Positions 8,379-16,609 of a stretch of 44,908 nt of DNA are shown here, in pieces. Positions within the stretch are counted from its first letter, which is position 1. Each line of letters opens with the position of its first letter. The stretch spans positions 1 to 44,908 of the forward strand of contig JAQBXL010000009.1 in assembly GCA_027624135.1 (NCBI GenBank), read 5' to 3'. This DNA comes from Chloroflexota bacterium (GTDB lineage Bacteria > Chloroflexota > Dehalococcoidia > Lucifugimonadales > UBA3495). A model generated the notes under the pieces. The model was not told where the DNA came from and ran no database searches. It saw only the letters and a list, made by a program, of their open reading frames with translations. Made by a program: the position numbers and the translations under genes.

Positions 8379-9242
8379 ATGTCAGATTGGACACTTCAAC
8401 GGCCAAAGCGGCGCCTGGGCATTCTCCGGCCCTTACGGGCCGACGTAGGGGCCGCTTTGGGGTTTGCCATCGTGTCTGGGATTATTCTAGTGGCGGTTCT
8501 CGCCCCCCTGCTCCCTTTGCAAGATCCCACCGAGTTGGACCTACAGAACCGTTTGATTCCTCCGTCCAACGGGCATCTCTTGGGCACTGACCACCTGGGC
8601 CGGGACGAATTGAGCCGCCTCATATACGGGGCGAGAACCACCCTGATGATGTCAAGCGTGTCCCTGTTAATCATCATGGGCATTGCCTCGATAGTAGGCG
8701 CGCTTTCCGGCTACTATGGCGGCTGGCTCGACACCGGATTTATGATGGTCGTGGACCTGTTGTTGGCTTTCCCTTCACTGATTCTGGGGATAGCCGTAGC
8801 CGGCGTTTTGGGACCGAGTCTAGTCAACGTGATGATTGCCGTCTCAGTTGTATGGTGGGCCAGCCACGCCCGTGTCATTCGTGGCATGGTTCTTTCAGCG
8901 CGCCATCGAGATTACGTCGAGGCGGCCCGGTCCATCGGCGCGGGTGATGGGAGAATAATGGCCTTTCATATCGCACGCAATATCATGGGGCCTTTCGTGG
9001 TGTTGGCGACCCTGGATATGGGTTGGATCATCCTGGGCATCGCCGGTTTGAGCTTCCTGGGGCTTGGCGCCCAGCCACCAACTCCGGAATGGGGGGCCAT
9101 GCTCAACGATTCGCGTTCCTATATGCAGACATCCCCGAGTTTGCTGATCGCCCCGGGCATCGCCATTTTCCTGCTGGTGTTGGGCTTCAACCTGTTGGGC
9201 GATGGGCTAAGGGATATGCTTGACCCGACCACTTATCGCTGA
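8379..9242 (+). CDS. ABC transporter permease (NikC/DppC type)
   Basis: A 287-residue second permease of the same transporter. ATG 8379 lies eight bases after the previous stop with an AGGAAGGG just ahead; a longer frame from 8199 overlaps the first permease and is a shadow. Family marks are LLGTDHLGRDELSRLIYGAR, the EAA loop in DYVEAARSIGAGDGRIMAFHI, and GLSFLGLGAQPPTPEWGAML, which is diagnostic of DppC/NikC. It ends the lipoprotein-permease unit. No NikD/NikE-like ATPase genes follow; the next element is a second cobalamin riboswitch. Confidence 0.88.
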   Translation: MSDWTLQRPKRRLGILRPLRADVGAALGFAIVSGIILVAVLAPLLPLQDPTELDLQNRLIPPSNGHLLGTDHLGRDELSRLIYGARTTLMMSSVSLLIIMGIASIVGALSGYYGGWLDTGFMMVVDLLLAFPSLILGIAVAGVLGPSLVNVMIAVSVVWWASHARVIRGMVLSARHRDYVEAARSIGAGDGRIMAFHIARNIMGPFVVLATLDMGWIILGIAGLSFLGLGAQPPTPEWGAMLNDSRSYMQTSPSLLIAPGIAIFLLVLGFNLLGDGLRDMLDPTTYR

Positions 9243-9290
9243 CCGCCTCACCGTGTAGAATGCGTTTTGTTGAAGTGGCTATCGATGCTA

Positions 9291-9320
9291 TTGACCAATC
9301 CCCGGCAAAGGGGCTACTAT
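9291..9320 (+). promoter_or_regulatory. Candidate promoter for the second riboswitch
   Basis: TTGACC (9291-9296) and TACTAT (9315-9320) are 18 bases apart just ahead of the second aptamer, giving cbtB its own start separate from the permease transcript. Confidence 0.5.
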
Positions 9321-9364
9321 TTGCGGTGAAGTCTGCCTCAATTGTTTGGTCTTCGTTTAACAAC

Positions 9365-9600
9365 CTAGAAAAGCTGTTCGGTGGTCCCGTTAATTCGGGA
9401 CTGAAAAGGGAAGCCGGTGAGAGTCCGGCGCGGTCCCGCCACTGTAACTGGTCAGCCCGCCTTCCACAGGGAGTGGAGCCACTGTCCTGCCCCGGCAAGA
9501 TGGCAAGGCGAGTGGGGCAACAAAAACCAGGAGCCAGAGACCTGCCTTCGGCTTGACTTCGAGACCTTCGCGGAAGGGGGTATGAGTCAGTATGACGATT
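9365..9600 (+). promoter_or_regulatory. Cobalamin riboswitch 2
   Basis: The aptamer shows GGTCCCG/CGGGACTG, GAAAAGGGAAGCCGGTGAG, CCGGCGCGGTCCCGCCACTGTAACTGG and a B12 box AGCCAGAGACCTGCC at 9532-9546. The box lacks one G relative to the usual AGCCAGGAGAC and is preceded by an extra CCAGGAG. A terminator follows at 9603-9629. It should repress cbtB and perhaps cbtA when B12 is plentiful. Confidence 0.95.
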
Positions 9601-9602
9601 CT

Positions 9603-9629
9603 GCCTGACCCCGCCGGTCGGGCTTTTTT
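9603..9629 (+). terminator. Riboswitch 2 expression-platform terminator
   Basis: GCCTGACC (9603-9610), loop CCGCC and GGTCGGGC (9616-9623) form an 8-bp stem followed by six T residues. Confidence 0.9.
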
Positions 9630-9685
9630 ATTGCCCGGCTGGATGGATGGCCAGACAAAGTACGAAAAATTGAATCCATAGGTTG

Positions 9686-9714
9686 TTTGGTGGTATTGGC
9701 CAGTCGGATATAAT
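9686..9714 (+). promoter_or_regulatory. Possible riboswitch-independent promoter for cbtB
   Basis: A perfect TATAAT at 9709-9714 lies downstream of the riboswitch terminator; the best -35 is the weak TTTGGT at 9686-9691 with 17-base spacing. If active it would give cbtB a B12-independent basal transcript. A 7-bp hairpin, TGGCGGG/CCCGCCA at 9743-9760, lies in that leader. Confidence 0.35.
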
Positions 9715-9816
9715 CCCGCTGGAAAACTCGGCAAATATAGAATGGCGGGTTGGCCCGCCAGTTCGTTACTCGAAAAAATCTGAAACAGGTATCGCAAGGA
9801 TCCTGAGGAGGATGAG

Positions 9817-10014
9817 ATGGTACAGGTGTTTCGGCAGTCCATAGCAGACAGAGGCGCTTCCAGGTGGCTGCCCGCCGTTCTTGCGGCGACCGTTGCTTTG
9901 TATTTCGTTGGGTACGTGGACGGCACGGCCCAGGGTTTGTTCCTTGGTGGGAACATGGCGTTTGTCCATGAGGCTTTCCACCACGCCCGTCACGTTGCCT
10001 TGATGTGCCACTAG
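9817..10014 (+). CDS. cbtB: Cobalt transporter small subunit CbtB
   Basis: A 65-residue protein with one membrane segment (about residues 18-37) and the C-terminal metal-binding signature of CbtB: His51, His55, His56, His59 and a terminal Cys64-His65. CbtB works with CbtA in B12-regulated cobalt uptake. ATG 9817 is preceded by GAGGAGG at about 9804-9810. The B12 riboswitch directly upstream matches the known genomic context of this family. Unusually, cbtA is separated from it by 289 bases. Confidence 0.9.
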   Translation: MVQVFRQSIADRGASRWLPAVLAATVALYFVGYVDGTAQGLFLGGNMAFVHEAFHHARHVALMCH

Positions 10015-10066
10015 GATAGGGGTTCGCTCCCAGCTGGCACCCTAACGGCTTCCAAAACAGTAGATT

Positions 10067-10095
10067 CCCGCAGTCTCCATCCCGGAGACTGCGGG
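10067..10095 (+). promoter_or_regulatory. 12-bp hairpin between cbtB and cbtA
   Basis: CCCGCAGTCTCC (10067-10078) pairs perfectly with GGAGACTGCGGG (10084-10095) around a 5-base loop. There is no T run after it (GTTATAC follows), so it is a poor classical terminator and may be a processing or stabilising hairpin. Confidence 0.6.
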
Positions 10096-10151
10096 GTTAT
10101 ACAGCCCACTATCCCGATGTCCCCCACGCATCAACCGAGTTGATTCTCATC

Positions 10152-10251
10152 CGGTGTTACACCGTTTATCTTCATGCTGCGCCCATCATGGCGAACTCCT
10201 CAGCAAATTTGCCTTGGGCATTCGCGTCCCGCCCTTGGGCATCCGCGTCCT
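10152..10251 (+). repeat. Palindrome and 20-base direct repeat upstream of cbtA
   Basis: CGGTGT-T-ACACCG at 10152-10164 is a perfect 13-base palindrome resembling an operator. A unit of about 20 bases built on TTGGGCATTCGCGTCCCGCC occurs twice in tandem at 10211-10251 with few differences. No gene was seen in the 289-base spacer. Confidence 0.55.
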
Positions 10252-10303
10252 GCGATGAAGCTTATCCAGACGAACTTTCACTTAACATATAAGAGGTTCA
10301 ATC

Positions 10304-11071
10304 ATGCCTAGAATCTTGATCATTGGGTTGGTGGCCGGTTTGGTTGCCGGCCTGCTGGTGGGTGGTTTCCATAACCTATTTACCGTGCCTGTTATTGAAC
10401 GGGCGATCGACTATGAAGAAGCTCAGGCAGTGCTGTTAGATCCCAACGCTCCAGACGAAGACCCATTAGTATCGCTCGGCGCTCAACGATGGGGCATGGC
10501 CGCTGGCACAGGGATCTACGGCGCTATATTGGGCGTGGTGTTTGCCGCTGGTGTCACCGTCTTGCGGAAAGTGGCGCCGGATTGGAAACCCCTGGCAATC
10601 GCCGTGACCGCCGCCGCTCTGGGGTTCTGGGCCTTGTCGTTGTTTCCGTTCATCCGCTACCCGTTGAATCCGCCTGGTGTGGGCGAGTCGGATACATTGA
10701 CCTACCGGCAAGGTCTACAGACCATGTTCATGATCCTCTCCGTGCTTGGAGTAGGCGTCCTGCTTTTTGCACTACGTGAGATCAATAAGCGTTTCCAAGA
10801 ATCAAGGGTGAGGCTAAAGATGTATGGGGTTGCAGCGTTGACCTACGTGATCTTTGCGCTGGTGATGTTCTTTGCCCACCCGGCCAATCCAGATCCGGTG
10901 CCGGTGCCCATAGACCTGCTGGAGCTGTTCCGAACCCTGACCATGGTCGGACAATTCCTGACCTGGGCGCTGATGGCCGCCGGGGCGGTGGCGGCGATGT
11001 ATTGGTACAAACGCCGAGACGAAAAAGCGGGCAACCTCTTTGATCCGGTCACGGGATCGCGAGTTAGCTAG
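10304..11071 (+). CDS. cbtA: Cobalt transporter subunit CbtA
   Basis: A 255-residue integral membrane protein of the CbtA family, with about five or six membrane segments beginning at the glycine-rich LIIGLVAGLVAGLLVGGFHN. The periplasmic-loop segment YEEAQ and the RWGMAAGTGIYGAILGVVFA helix fit the family. It forms the predicted cobalt uptake system with CbtB. ATG 10304 follows an AAGAGG ribosome site. Its stop TAG overlaps the GTG start of the chelatase subunit by one base, so uptake and cobalt insertion look translationally coupled. Confidence 0.85.
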   Translation: MPRILIIGLVAGLVAGLLVGGFHNLFTVPVIERAIDYEEAQAVLLDPNAPDEDPLVSLGAQRWGMAAGTGIYGAILGVVFAAGVTVLRKVAPDWKPLAIAVTAAALGFWALSLFPFIRYPLNPPGVGESDTLTYRQGLQTMFMILSVLGVGVLLFALREINKRFQESRVRLKMYGVAALTYVIFALVMFFAHPANPDPVPVPIDLLELFRTLTMVGQFLTWALMAAGAVAAMYWYKRRDEKAGNLFDPVTGSRVS

Positions 11072-13164
11072 TGACCCAACCGAATCAAGCAATAAGTTCC
11101 GAATCCCGGTTCCCGTTCACGGCCATCGTCGGTCAGACAGCCATGAAACGGGCGCTGCTGCTGAACGCCGTCAACCCCAAGATAGGTGGCGTATTGGTGC
11201 GCGGCAAGAAGGGCACCGCCAAATCCACTGCGGTCCGCTCCCTGGCGGCGTTGCTACCGGAAGTCACGGTGGTACAAGGATGTCCCTACAATTGCAGCCC
11301 GGACGCACGGCAGGGGTTATGCAGCCGCTGCGAACCGAATAACGAGGGATCACAGACGGTGCTTCGCCAGATACCCATCGTGGACCTGCCCGTGGGCGCG
11401 ACCGAGGATCGTTTAGTGGGGTCGCTGGACATAGAAGAGGCCATCAAAACCGGCAACAGGGTCTTCGAGCCCGGCCTGATCGCGGCGACCCATCGGGGCA
11501 TCCTGTATATAGATGAAGTGAACCTGCTCAACGACCACCTGGTTGACATATTGTTGGACGCCGCTGCCATGGGCCGCAACTATGTCGAACGAGAGGGAAT
11601 CTCGATCACCCACCGTTCGGAGTTCATCCTAGTGGGGACGATGAACCCCGAGGAAGGCGACCTGCGGCCCCAGCTTCTGGACCGCTTTGGACTTGCCGTC
11701 GAAGTCGACGGCCGGTTCACTCTGGAAGAGCGCAAAGAGGTGGTCAGACGCCGCATCGACTACGAGGCCGACCCGTTAGGGTTCATGGCAAAATGGCAAC
11801 AGGCAGAGCAGGAGGAACGGGACCGAGTTGTGCGTAGTCAACGTTTGCTGCCCAACGTGCAGGTGAGCGACGAGATACTGACGCTGATCTCCTCTATCTG
11901 CTCTGAGTACGACGTGGACGGGATGCGCGGCGATATCGTCATGTACAAGACTGCCAGCACCATTGCCGCCTACGAGGACCGAACCGAGGTCAACGCTGAG
12001 GATGTGCGGGAGGCGGCCAACCTGGCGCTCCTGCATCGGCAACGGCGGCAGCCCTTCCAGCAGCCAAACCTGGCCACCGACCAATTGGATTCCATGGTCG
12101 AAGATTTTCAAAGCCAGGATCATCAGCGGGAGCAGCAGGACAATTCGCAAGACGGTAATCAAGGAGAGGGCGATTCTAAGCCCTCGGATTTAAGACCTCC
12201 AGAACCTGACCCGCTAGACCCCGATAACGAACCGGACGACCCCGAAGAACCGGGCGACGTTGGCCCTGGCGCCCTTCCCCAAGAACAGCAGTTTGAGGTG
12301 GGCGACCCCTTCGCGCTTCGGCCACTAAATCTGACGCCACCAGACCAGCGGTCCCGTCGCGCCTCGGGCCGCAGGAACGTTACTATATCCGACTCCTCGG
12401 CGGGGCGTTACCTGCGATCCCGTCAGCCCGAGGGCAAAGCATCGGGGCTAGCCTTGGACGCCACTTTGCGAGCAGCAGCGCCTCATCAGGCCGAGAGAAG
12501 ATTGGCGTCAGAGTCTGGCAACGCAGTGCTGGTCGAGCCATGGGATATCCGTGAAAAGGTCAGAGAAAGCAAGACCGGCAGTCTGGTGTTGTTCGTTGTC
12601 GACGCCAGCGGCTCGATGGGGGCGCAGCGGCGGATGGCGGCAGTGAAAGGGGCCATCATGTCCCTGTTGCTGGACGCCTACCAGCGGCGCGACCGGGTTG
12701 GGCTGATCTCCTTCCGAGGGACCAAAGCTGGTCTGCTGCTGCCTCCGACCAATAGCGTCGACCTAGCCCAGGTGCACCTAAAAGATATGCCCACCGGAGG
12801 GCGGACGCCGCTGAGCGCCGGTCTGTTCAAGGCCTTGGAGGTCATCGAGACGGAGCGCATCAAAGACCGGAATGTGCTGCCATTGTTGGTGCTGTTGTCC
12901 GACGGCCGGGGCAACGTGTCCCAAGGATCGGACTCGCCTCTGGACGAGGCGTCTGTCGCGGCCGGGATCATCGGCGAAAACAAGATACCCTCCGTGGTGG
13001 TGGACACCGAATCCGGGTTCATTAGAATGGGAATGATTCAGCCGATAGCGACGGCGATGGGGTCCCAGTATCTGAAGCTGGAAGACCTGCGGGCCGACAA
13101 TCTGGCCGAGGCCGTCCGCCGGCAAATGCCGGTTATTGGTGATGTCCCGCCCCACGTTGATTGA
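11071..13164 (+). CDS. Fused AAA+ and von Willebrand chelatase subunit (ChlI-ChlD type, CobN partner)
   Basis: A 697-residue ATPase subunit of a Mg/Co chelatase. The N-terminal AAA+ module has Walker A GKKGTAKS (45-52), the cysteine motif GCPYNC...CSRC of BchI-like proteins, Walker B LYIDEV (about 145-150) and VGTMNPEEGDLRPQLLDRFGL. A proline-, glutamate- and aspartate-rich linker spans about 340-410. The C-terminal integrin I/vWA domain carries the MIDAS motif DASGSMG from Asp511. It starts at GTG 11071, overlapping the cbtA stop. In the absence of CobS/CobT it should energise CobN. Magnesium chelatase is the alternative, but no chlorophyll genes are present. Confidence 0.88.
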   Translation: MTQPNQAISSESRFPFTAIVGQTAMKRALLLNAVNPKIGGVLVRGKKGTAKSTAVRSLAALLPEVTVVQGCPYNCSPDARQGLCSRCEPNNEGSQTVLRQIPIVDLPVGATEDRLVGSLDIEEAIKTGNRVFEPGLIAATHRGILYIDEVNLLNDHLVDILLDAAAMGRNYVEREGISITHRSEFILVGTMNPEEGDLRPQLLDRFGLAVEVDGRFTLEERKEVVRRRIDYEADPLGFMAKWQQAEQEERDRVVRSQRLLPNVQVSDEILTLISSICSEYDVDGMRGDIVMYKTASTIAAYEDRTEVNAEDVREAANLALLHRQRRQPFQQPNLATDQLDSMVEDFQSQDHQREQQDNSQDGNQGEGDSKPSDLRPPEPDPLDPDNEPDDPEEPGDVGPGALPQEQQFEVGDPFALRPLNLTPPDQRSRRASGRRNVTISDSSAGRYLRSRQPEGKASGLALDATLRAAAPHQAERRLASESGNAVLVEPWDIREKVRESKTGSLVLFVVDASGSMGAQRRMAAVKGAIMSLLLDAYQRRDRVGLISFRGTKAGLLLPPTNSVDLAQVHLKDMPTGGRTPLSAGLFKALEVIETERIKDRNVLPLLVLLSDGRGNVSQGSDSPLDEASVAAGIIGENKIPSVVVDTESGFIRMGMIQPIATAMGSQYLKLEDLRADNLAEAVRRQMPVIGDVPPHVD

Positions 13165-13319
13165 GGGTAATCGCCTTTCCTGGTCTGCCAGCCCCGTTTA
13201 CATCTCCAACCGGAGTTGGTAACCTCGACTGTGGCCCAATCGATGAGCTGCTGCGCCGAAGGAATCCATTTCTTGAGCCCTTTTATGGAAACCCGGCGAG
13301 CCGGCTAGGAGGTACCCGC

Positions 13320-14702
13320 TTGGCCCGCTTTATGCCCTATGCCGACATGGACAAGATGATGTCTCTGTCAAAGCGCCGGGGTTTCATGTTCCAGAGCTCC
13401 GAGATCTACGGAGGGCTGGGTTCCACCTGGGACTACGGCCCTCTGGGAGTCGAACTCAAACGCAACGTCAAAGAGGCTTGGTGGAGTTCGGCGATCACCG
13501 GGCGCGACGATATGGTGGGCCTGGACGCCGCCATCCTGATGCACCCACAGACCTGGATCGCCAGCGGCCACGTGGAGAATTTTTCCGATCCCTTGGTCGA
13601 GTGCAAAGAGTGCAACTCCCGGTTTCGCCAGGACCATCTTTTGGAAGCAACGGGCGTGGACCCAGAATCCCCGGAAGCGGCAGCCGCGCTGAAAGAGTTG
13701 CGCTGCCCATCATGCGGCGGCGAACTGACCGAACCGCGCCGCTTCAATCTCATGTTCAAGACCTTCATGGGTCCTGTGGAAGAGACGGCGAACGAGGTAT
13801 TTCTTCGGCCCGAGACGGCTCAGGGCATCTTCGTCAATTTCAAGAACGTTCTCGACACGTCGCGAAAGAAGCTGCCCTTCGGCATCGGGCAGATCGGCAA
13901 GTCGTTCCGGAACGAGATAACCCCCGGCAACTTTACCTTCCGAACCAGGGAGTTCGAGCAGATGGAGGTGGAGTTCTTCGTAAAGCCCGGCGACGACGAC
14001 GAATGGCTGGATAAATGGGTCAAAGACCGCTTCCAGTGGTACATCGACTATGGCATACGACCTGAGAATCTGCGTCTTCGCAAACACGGCGACGACGAAC
14101 TGGCCCACTACGCCAAGGCCTGCTACGACATAGAGTACCGTTTCCCCTGGGGCTGGGCCGAACTTGAGGGCATCGCCAACCGAGGAGACTTCGACCTGCG
14201 CCAGCACCAGGAAACCAGCGGCCAAGACCTGACCTATTTCGACGACGCGGCCGACGAGGGCGGGGAGTCGCGCTATCTGCCATATGTGATTGAACCTTCA
14301 GGCGGCGTGGACCGGGCCATCTTGGCCTTCTGGCTGGACGCATATGATGAGGAACCCGATGGAGATGCGGTGCGCGTGGTATCCCATATCCACCGAAACC
14401 TGGCGCCCATCACCGTCGCCGCTCTGCCGTTGAGCCGAAACGAGAAGCTGCTGCCCACCGCACGCAGGGTTTACGACATCCTACGCAAGAATTTCAGAGC
14501 TCAGTACGACGACGCACAGAGCATCGGCCGCCGCTACCGCCGCCAGGACGAGATCGGCACTCCGTATTGCGTGACCATCGATTTCGATACTATCGACGAC
14601 AACCAGGTGACGATCCGAGACCGGGACACCATGCACCAAGCCAGGGTTCCAGTTTCGGAACTAGTAAACATCCTAAAAGACAAGATAGAACACGCCTGGT
14701 AA
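13320..14702 (+). CDS. glyS: Glycyl-tRNA synthetase
   Basis: A 460-residue class II alpha2-type GlyRS charging tRNA-Gly. TTG 13320 is chosen because AGGAGG (13307-13312) lies seven bases upstream; ATG 13332 or 13347 are alternatives and the longer frame from 13161 is not supported. Visible are RGFMFQSSEIYGGLGSTWDYGPLG, a zinc-ribbon pair (CKECNSRF and CPSCGG), the AQGIFVNFKNV region and motif 2 FRNEITPGNFTFRTREFEQME. The C-terminal anticodon-binding domain is complete. It is separated from the chelatase gene by 155 bases without a recognised gene. Confidence 0.95.
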   Translation: MARFMPYADMDKMMSLSKRRGFMFQSSEIYGGLGSTWDYGPLGVELKRNVKEAWWSSAITGRDDMVGLDAAILMHPQTWIASGHVENFSDPLVECKECNSRFRQDHLLEATGVDPESPEAAAALKELRCPSCGGELTEPRRFNLMFKTFMGPVEETANEVFLRPETAQGIFVNFKNVLDTSRKKLPFGIGQIGKSFRNEITPGNFTFRTREFEQMEVEFFVKPGDDDEWLDKWVKDRFQWYIDYGIRPENLRLRKHGDDELAHYAKACYDIEYRFPWGWAELEGIANRGDFDLRQHQETSGQDLTYFDDAADEGGESRYLPYVIEPSGGVDRAILAFWLDAYDEEPDGDAVRVVSHIHRNLAPITVAALPLSRNEKLLPTARRVYDILRKNFRAQYDDAQSIGRRYRRQDEIGTPYCVTIDFDTIDDNQVTIRDRDTMHQARVPVSELVNILKDKIEHAW

Positions 14703-14704
14703 CC

Positions 14705-14726
14705 CGCCGGCACAGCCGGGTTTTCA
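14705..14726 (+). terminator. Probable terminator after glyS
   Basis: CCGGC-ACA-GCCGG forms a compact stem just after the glyS stop codon, flanked by CCC/GGG and followed by TTTTC. A short T tract makes it moderate. Confidence 0.5.
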
Positions 14727-14819
14727 TATTGCGACTATGTTTCGAGTTAGACTTGCCTTTTGAGCTTGTTGATGGCAACTCACAGGGATTCCATGTGATG
14801 GTAGGGTTGCGAATTATCT

Positions 14820-15599
14820 ATGCCTCCTAACCTGGTTGCTGCTACTGTTCGGCAGGGGTTGTTCACTCGCATAATTGGACGTCGGCTGCTTTACTACCCC
14901 GAGTTGTCTTCCACTATGGATGAGGCGAAAAAGTTGGGAGAAGGCGACGCCGAGGAGGGCGCGGTGGTGGTGGCCGAAGTGCAGCGGGCGGGCCGGGGAC
15001 GCCAGGGCCGAAGTTGGGTATCCCAACCGGGCAACCTGCTCGTTTCTGTGCTGTTCCGCCCAACCCTGGAAGCTCTGCCGTTCATCAGCATCATCGGTGG
15101 CATAGCCGCCGCACGAGCCGTCCGGAAAGTCACCGGCCTCGACCCGAAGATCAAGTGGCCCAATGACCTGCTCATCGATGGCCGCAAAGCTGCTGGTATC
15201 CTGGCGGAGAGCGTCATCGCCGGGGATACCGTATGGTATGCTGTGCTCGGCGTAGGCATGAACGTGAGCCTGGACGCCGAGCAGACCGAAGAGATTTCTT
15301 CATTCGCAATCAGCGTCAATGCCGCAGCCGGACGGGAAGTGCCCCGGGAAGACCTGCTCCGCCAATTCCTCATGGACCTTGACGCTCTTTACCTGTCTTT
15401 GGGTCAGGGGAAATCCCCAATTTCAGAGTGGCAAGACCTGCTGGAGACGACGGGTCGGCGCTTGGTGGCAACCTGGGGAGAAGACACATTCACCGGCGTT
15501 GCCGAGGGTACCGATGAGTTGGGTAACCTACTCCTGCGGCAAGATGACGGCACTCTGCTCACCTTGACCGCTGGGGACGTAACGCTAAGCCAAAACTGA
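14820..15599 (+). CDS. birA: Biotin-[acetyl-CoA-carboxylase] ligase (monofunctional BirA)
   Basis: A 259-residue biotin protein ligase that adenylates biotin and attaches it to carrier proteins. The catalytic core has YYPELSSTMDEAK, the biotinyl-AMP loop GRGRQGRSW, KWPNDLLIDGRKAAGIL and VLGVGMNVS; a small C-terminal SH3-like domain ends the protein. There is no N-terminal helix-turn-helix, so it should not repress transcription as E. coli BirA does. No strong ribosome site precedes ATG 14820. Confidence 0.92.
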   Translation: MPPNLVAATVRQGLFTRIIGRRLLYYPELSSTMDEAKKLGEGDAEEGAVVVAEVQRAGRGRQGRSWVSQPGNLLVSVLFRPTLEALPFISIIGGIAAARAVRKVTGLDPKIKWPNDLLIDGRKAAGILAESVIAGDTVWYAVLGVGMNVSLDAEQTEEISSFAISVNAAAGREVPREDLLRQFLMDLDALYLSLGQGKSPISEWQDLLETTGRRLVATWGEDTFTGVAEGTDELGNLLLRQDDGTLLTLTAGDVTLSQN

Positions 15600-15623
15600 T
15601 CATCAAGGCGCCTAGAGGAATAG

Positions 15624-16430
15624 ATGCTGGAATCACTGAGCCTAGAAGGCAAATCGGTCGTCATCACGGGTGGTGGCACCGGACTGGGTTTGGCAATGGT
15701 CCGGGCCATGGCCCGAGCCGGAGCGGACCTGGTTATCGCCGGACGCCGTGCTGGCCCAATCGAAGAGGCTGCCACAGAAGCGGAGGGCTTCGGCGTCAAC
15801 GCTGTTTCCGTGGTTACTGACGTAACCGATTCATCCCAGGTCGCCAACCTCATGAAGACCTGTTTGGACCGGTTCGGCAAGATTGACGTGCTGCTGAACA
15901 ATGCCGGGGCAGTCTCTGACAACGTCCGCAAGCCCATCTGGGAACACACCGACGAGGAGTGGGATCGGATCATGCGGGTTAACCTCACCGGCGCGTTCTA
16001 CTGCTCGCGTGAAGTCTCCCAGACGATGGTCGACGAGGGGCACGGCAAGATAATCAACGTGGCCTCGGGGTTCGGTCTGCGGGGCGGCCGCGAGATTTAT
16101 ATGTATTGTTGCAGCAAAGGTGGGATGATCCAGCTAAGCAGGGTGCTTTCCTTCAACTTGGCCCGCTACGGCATCACTGCCAACACCATCGTGCCTGGAT
16201 TCGTGCCTACGGGAGCGACCGACACCATGGCCGCCAGCTTGCCCAGGGGCGGGGAGTTTCTGCCCACCGGAAAGCTGGGCAAACCCGAGGACTTTGGCCC
16301 GCTGGCCGTCTATCTCGCGTCCCCGGCCTCGGATTACATGACCGGCGAGATGTTCATCGCTGACGGCGGCGGCCTGGCCGCAGGGATCTACCCCACCGGC
16401 CACGCTCCAGTCATCCCCCTGGAAGCTTAA
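15624..16430 (+). CDS. Short-chain dehydrogenase/reductase (active type)
   Basis: A 268-residue classical SDR using NAD(P). The cofactor motif TGGGTGLG is near residue 15, NNAG near residue 93, catalytic Ser in INVASG, and the YxxxK pair is present as YCCSK near residue 160. The C-terminal YMTGEMFIADGGG closes the Rossmann fold as in FabG-like enzymes. The substrate cannot be told from the sequence. It lies 24 bases after birA, possibly cotranscribed. Confidence 0.88.
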   Translation: MLESLSLEGKSVVITGGGTGLGLAMVRAMARAGADLVIAGRRAGPIEEAATEAEGFGVNAVSVVTDVTDSSQVANLMKTCLDRFGKIDVLLNNAGAVSDNVRKPIWEHTDEEWDRIMRVNLTGAFYCSREVSQTMVDEGHGKIINVASGFGLRGGREIYMYCCSKGGMIQLSRVLSFNLARYGITANTIVPGFVPTGATDTMAASLPRGGEFLPTGKLGKPEDFGPLAVYLASPASDYMTGEMFIADGGGLAAGIYPTGHAPVIPLEA

Positions 16431-16460
16431 TCAGAACTCTCTCGGACGTGTGGTTTTACA

Positions 16461-16529
16461 TCCTTCCGCGGAAGGACACCATGAGCGGATGAGCACTAGG
16501 TTCCGCTCATCCTGAGCTCGTCGAAGGAC
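16461..16529 (+). repeat. Palindrome plus REP-like repeat copy
   Basis: A perfect 16-base palindrome, TCCTTCCGCGGAAGGA, lies at 16461-16476. ATGAGCGG (16481-16488) pairs with CCGCTCAT (16503-16510). The segment at 16505-16528, containing CATCCTGAGCTCGTCGAAGG, is a copy of the repeat also found at 28431-28452 and 28501-28522. It occupies the 179-base spacer between two SDR genes; no gene was seen there. Confidence 0.7.
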
Positions 16530-16609
16530 TGTTCAAGTTGTGCTTTCGGATATTGAAACAGAACAAGATTCAGCGGAGCCCCAACGATTCCAGAATCAGG
16601 AGAACTTAG

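Noticed and set aside
9260-9556. 98-codon open frame on the + strand
   Set aside because: It coincides with the second cobalamin riboswitch; the conserved aptamer blocks explain the sequence and the translation has no family features.
1074-13164. Chlorophyll-type magnesium chelatase (BchH/ChlID) reading of the chelatase genes
   Set aside because: No other chlorophyll genes are present, while CbiE, CbtAB and two B12 riboswitches surround the pair.
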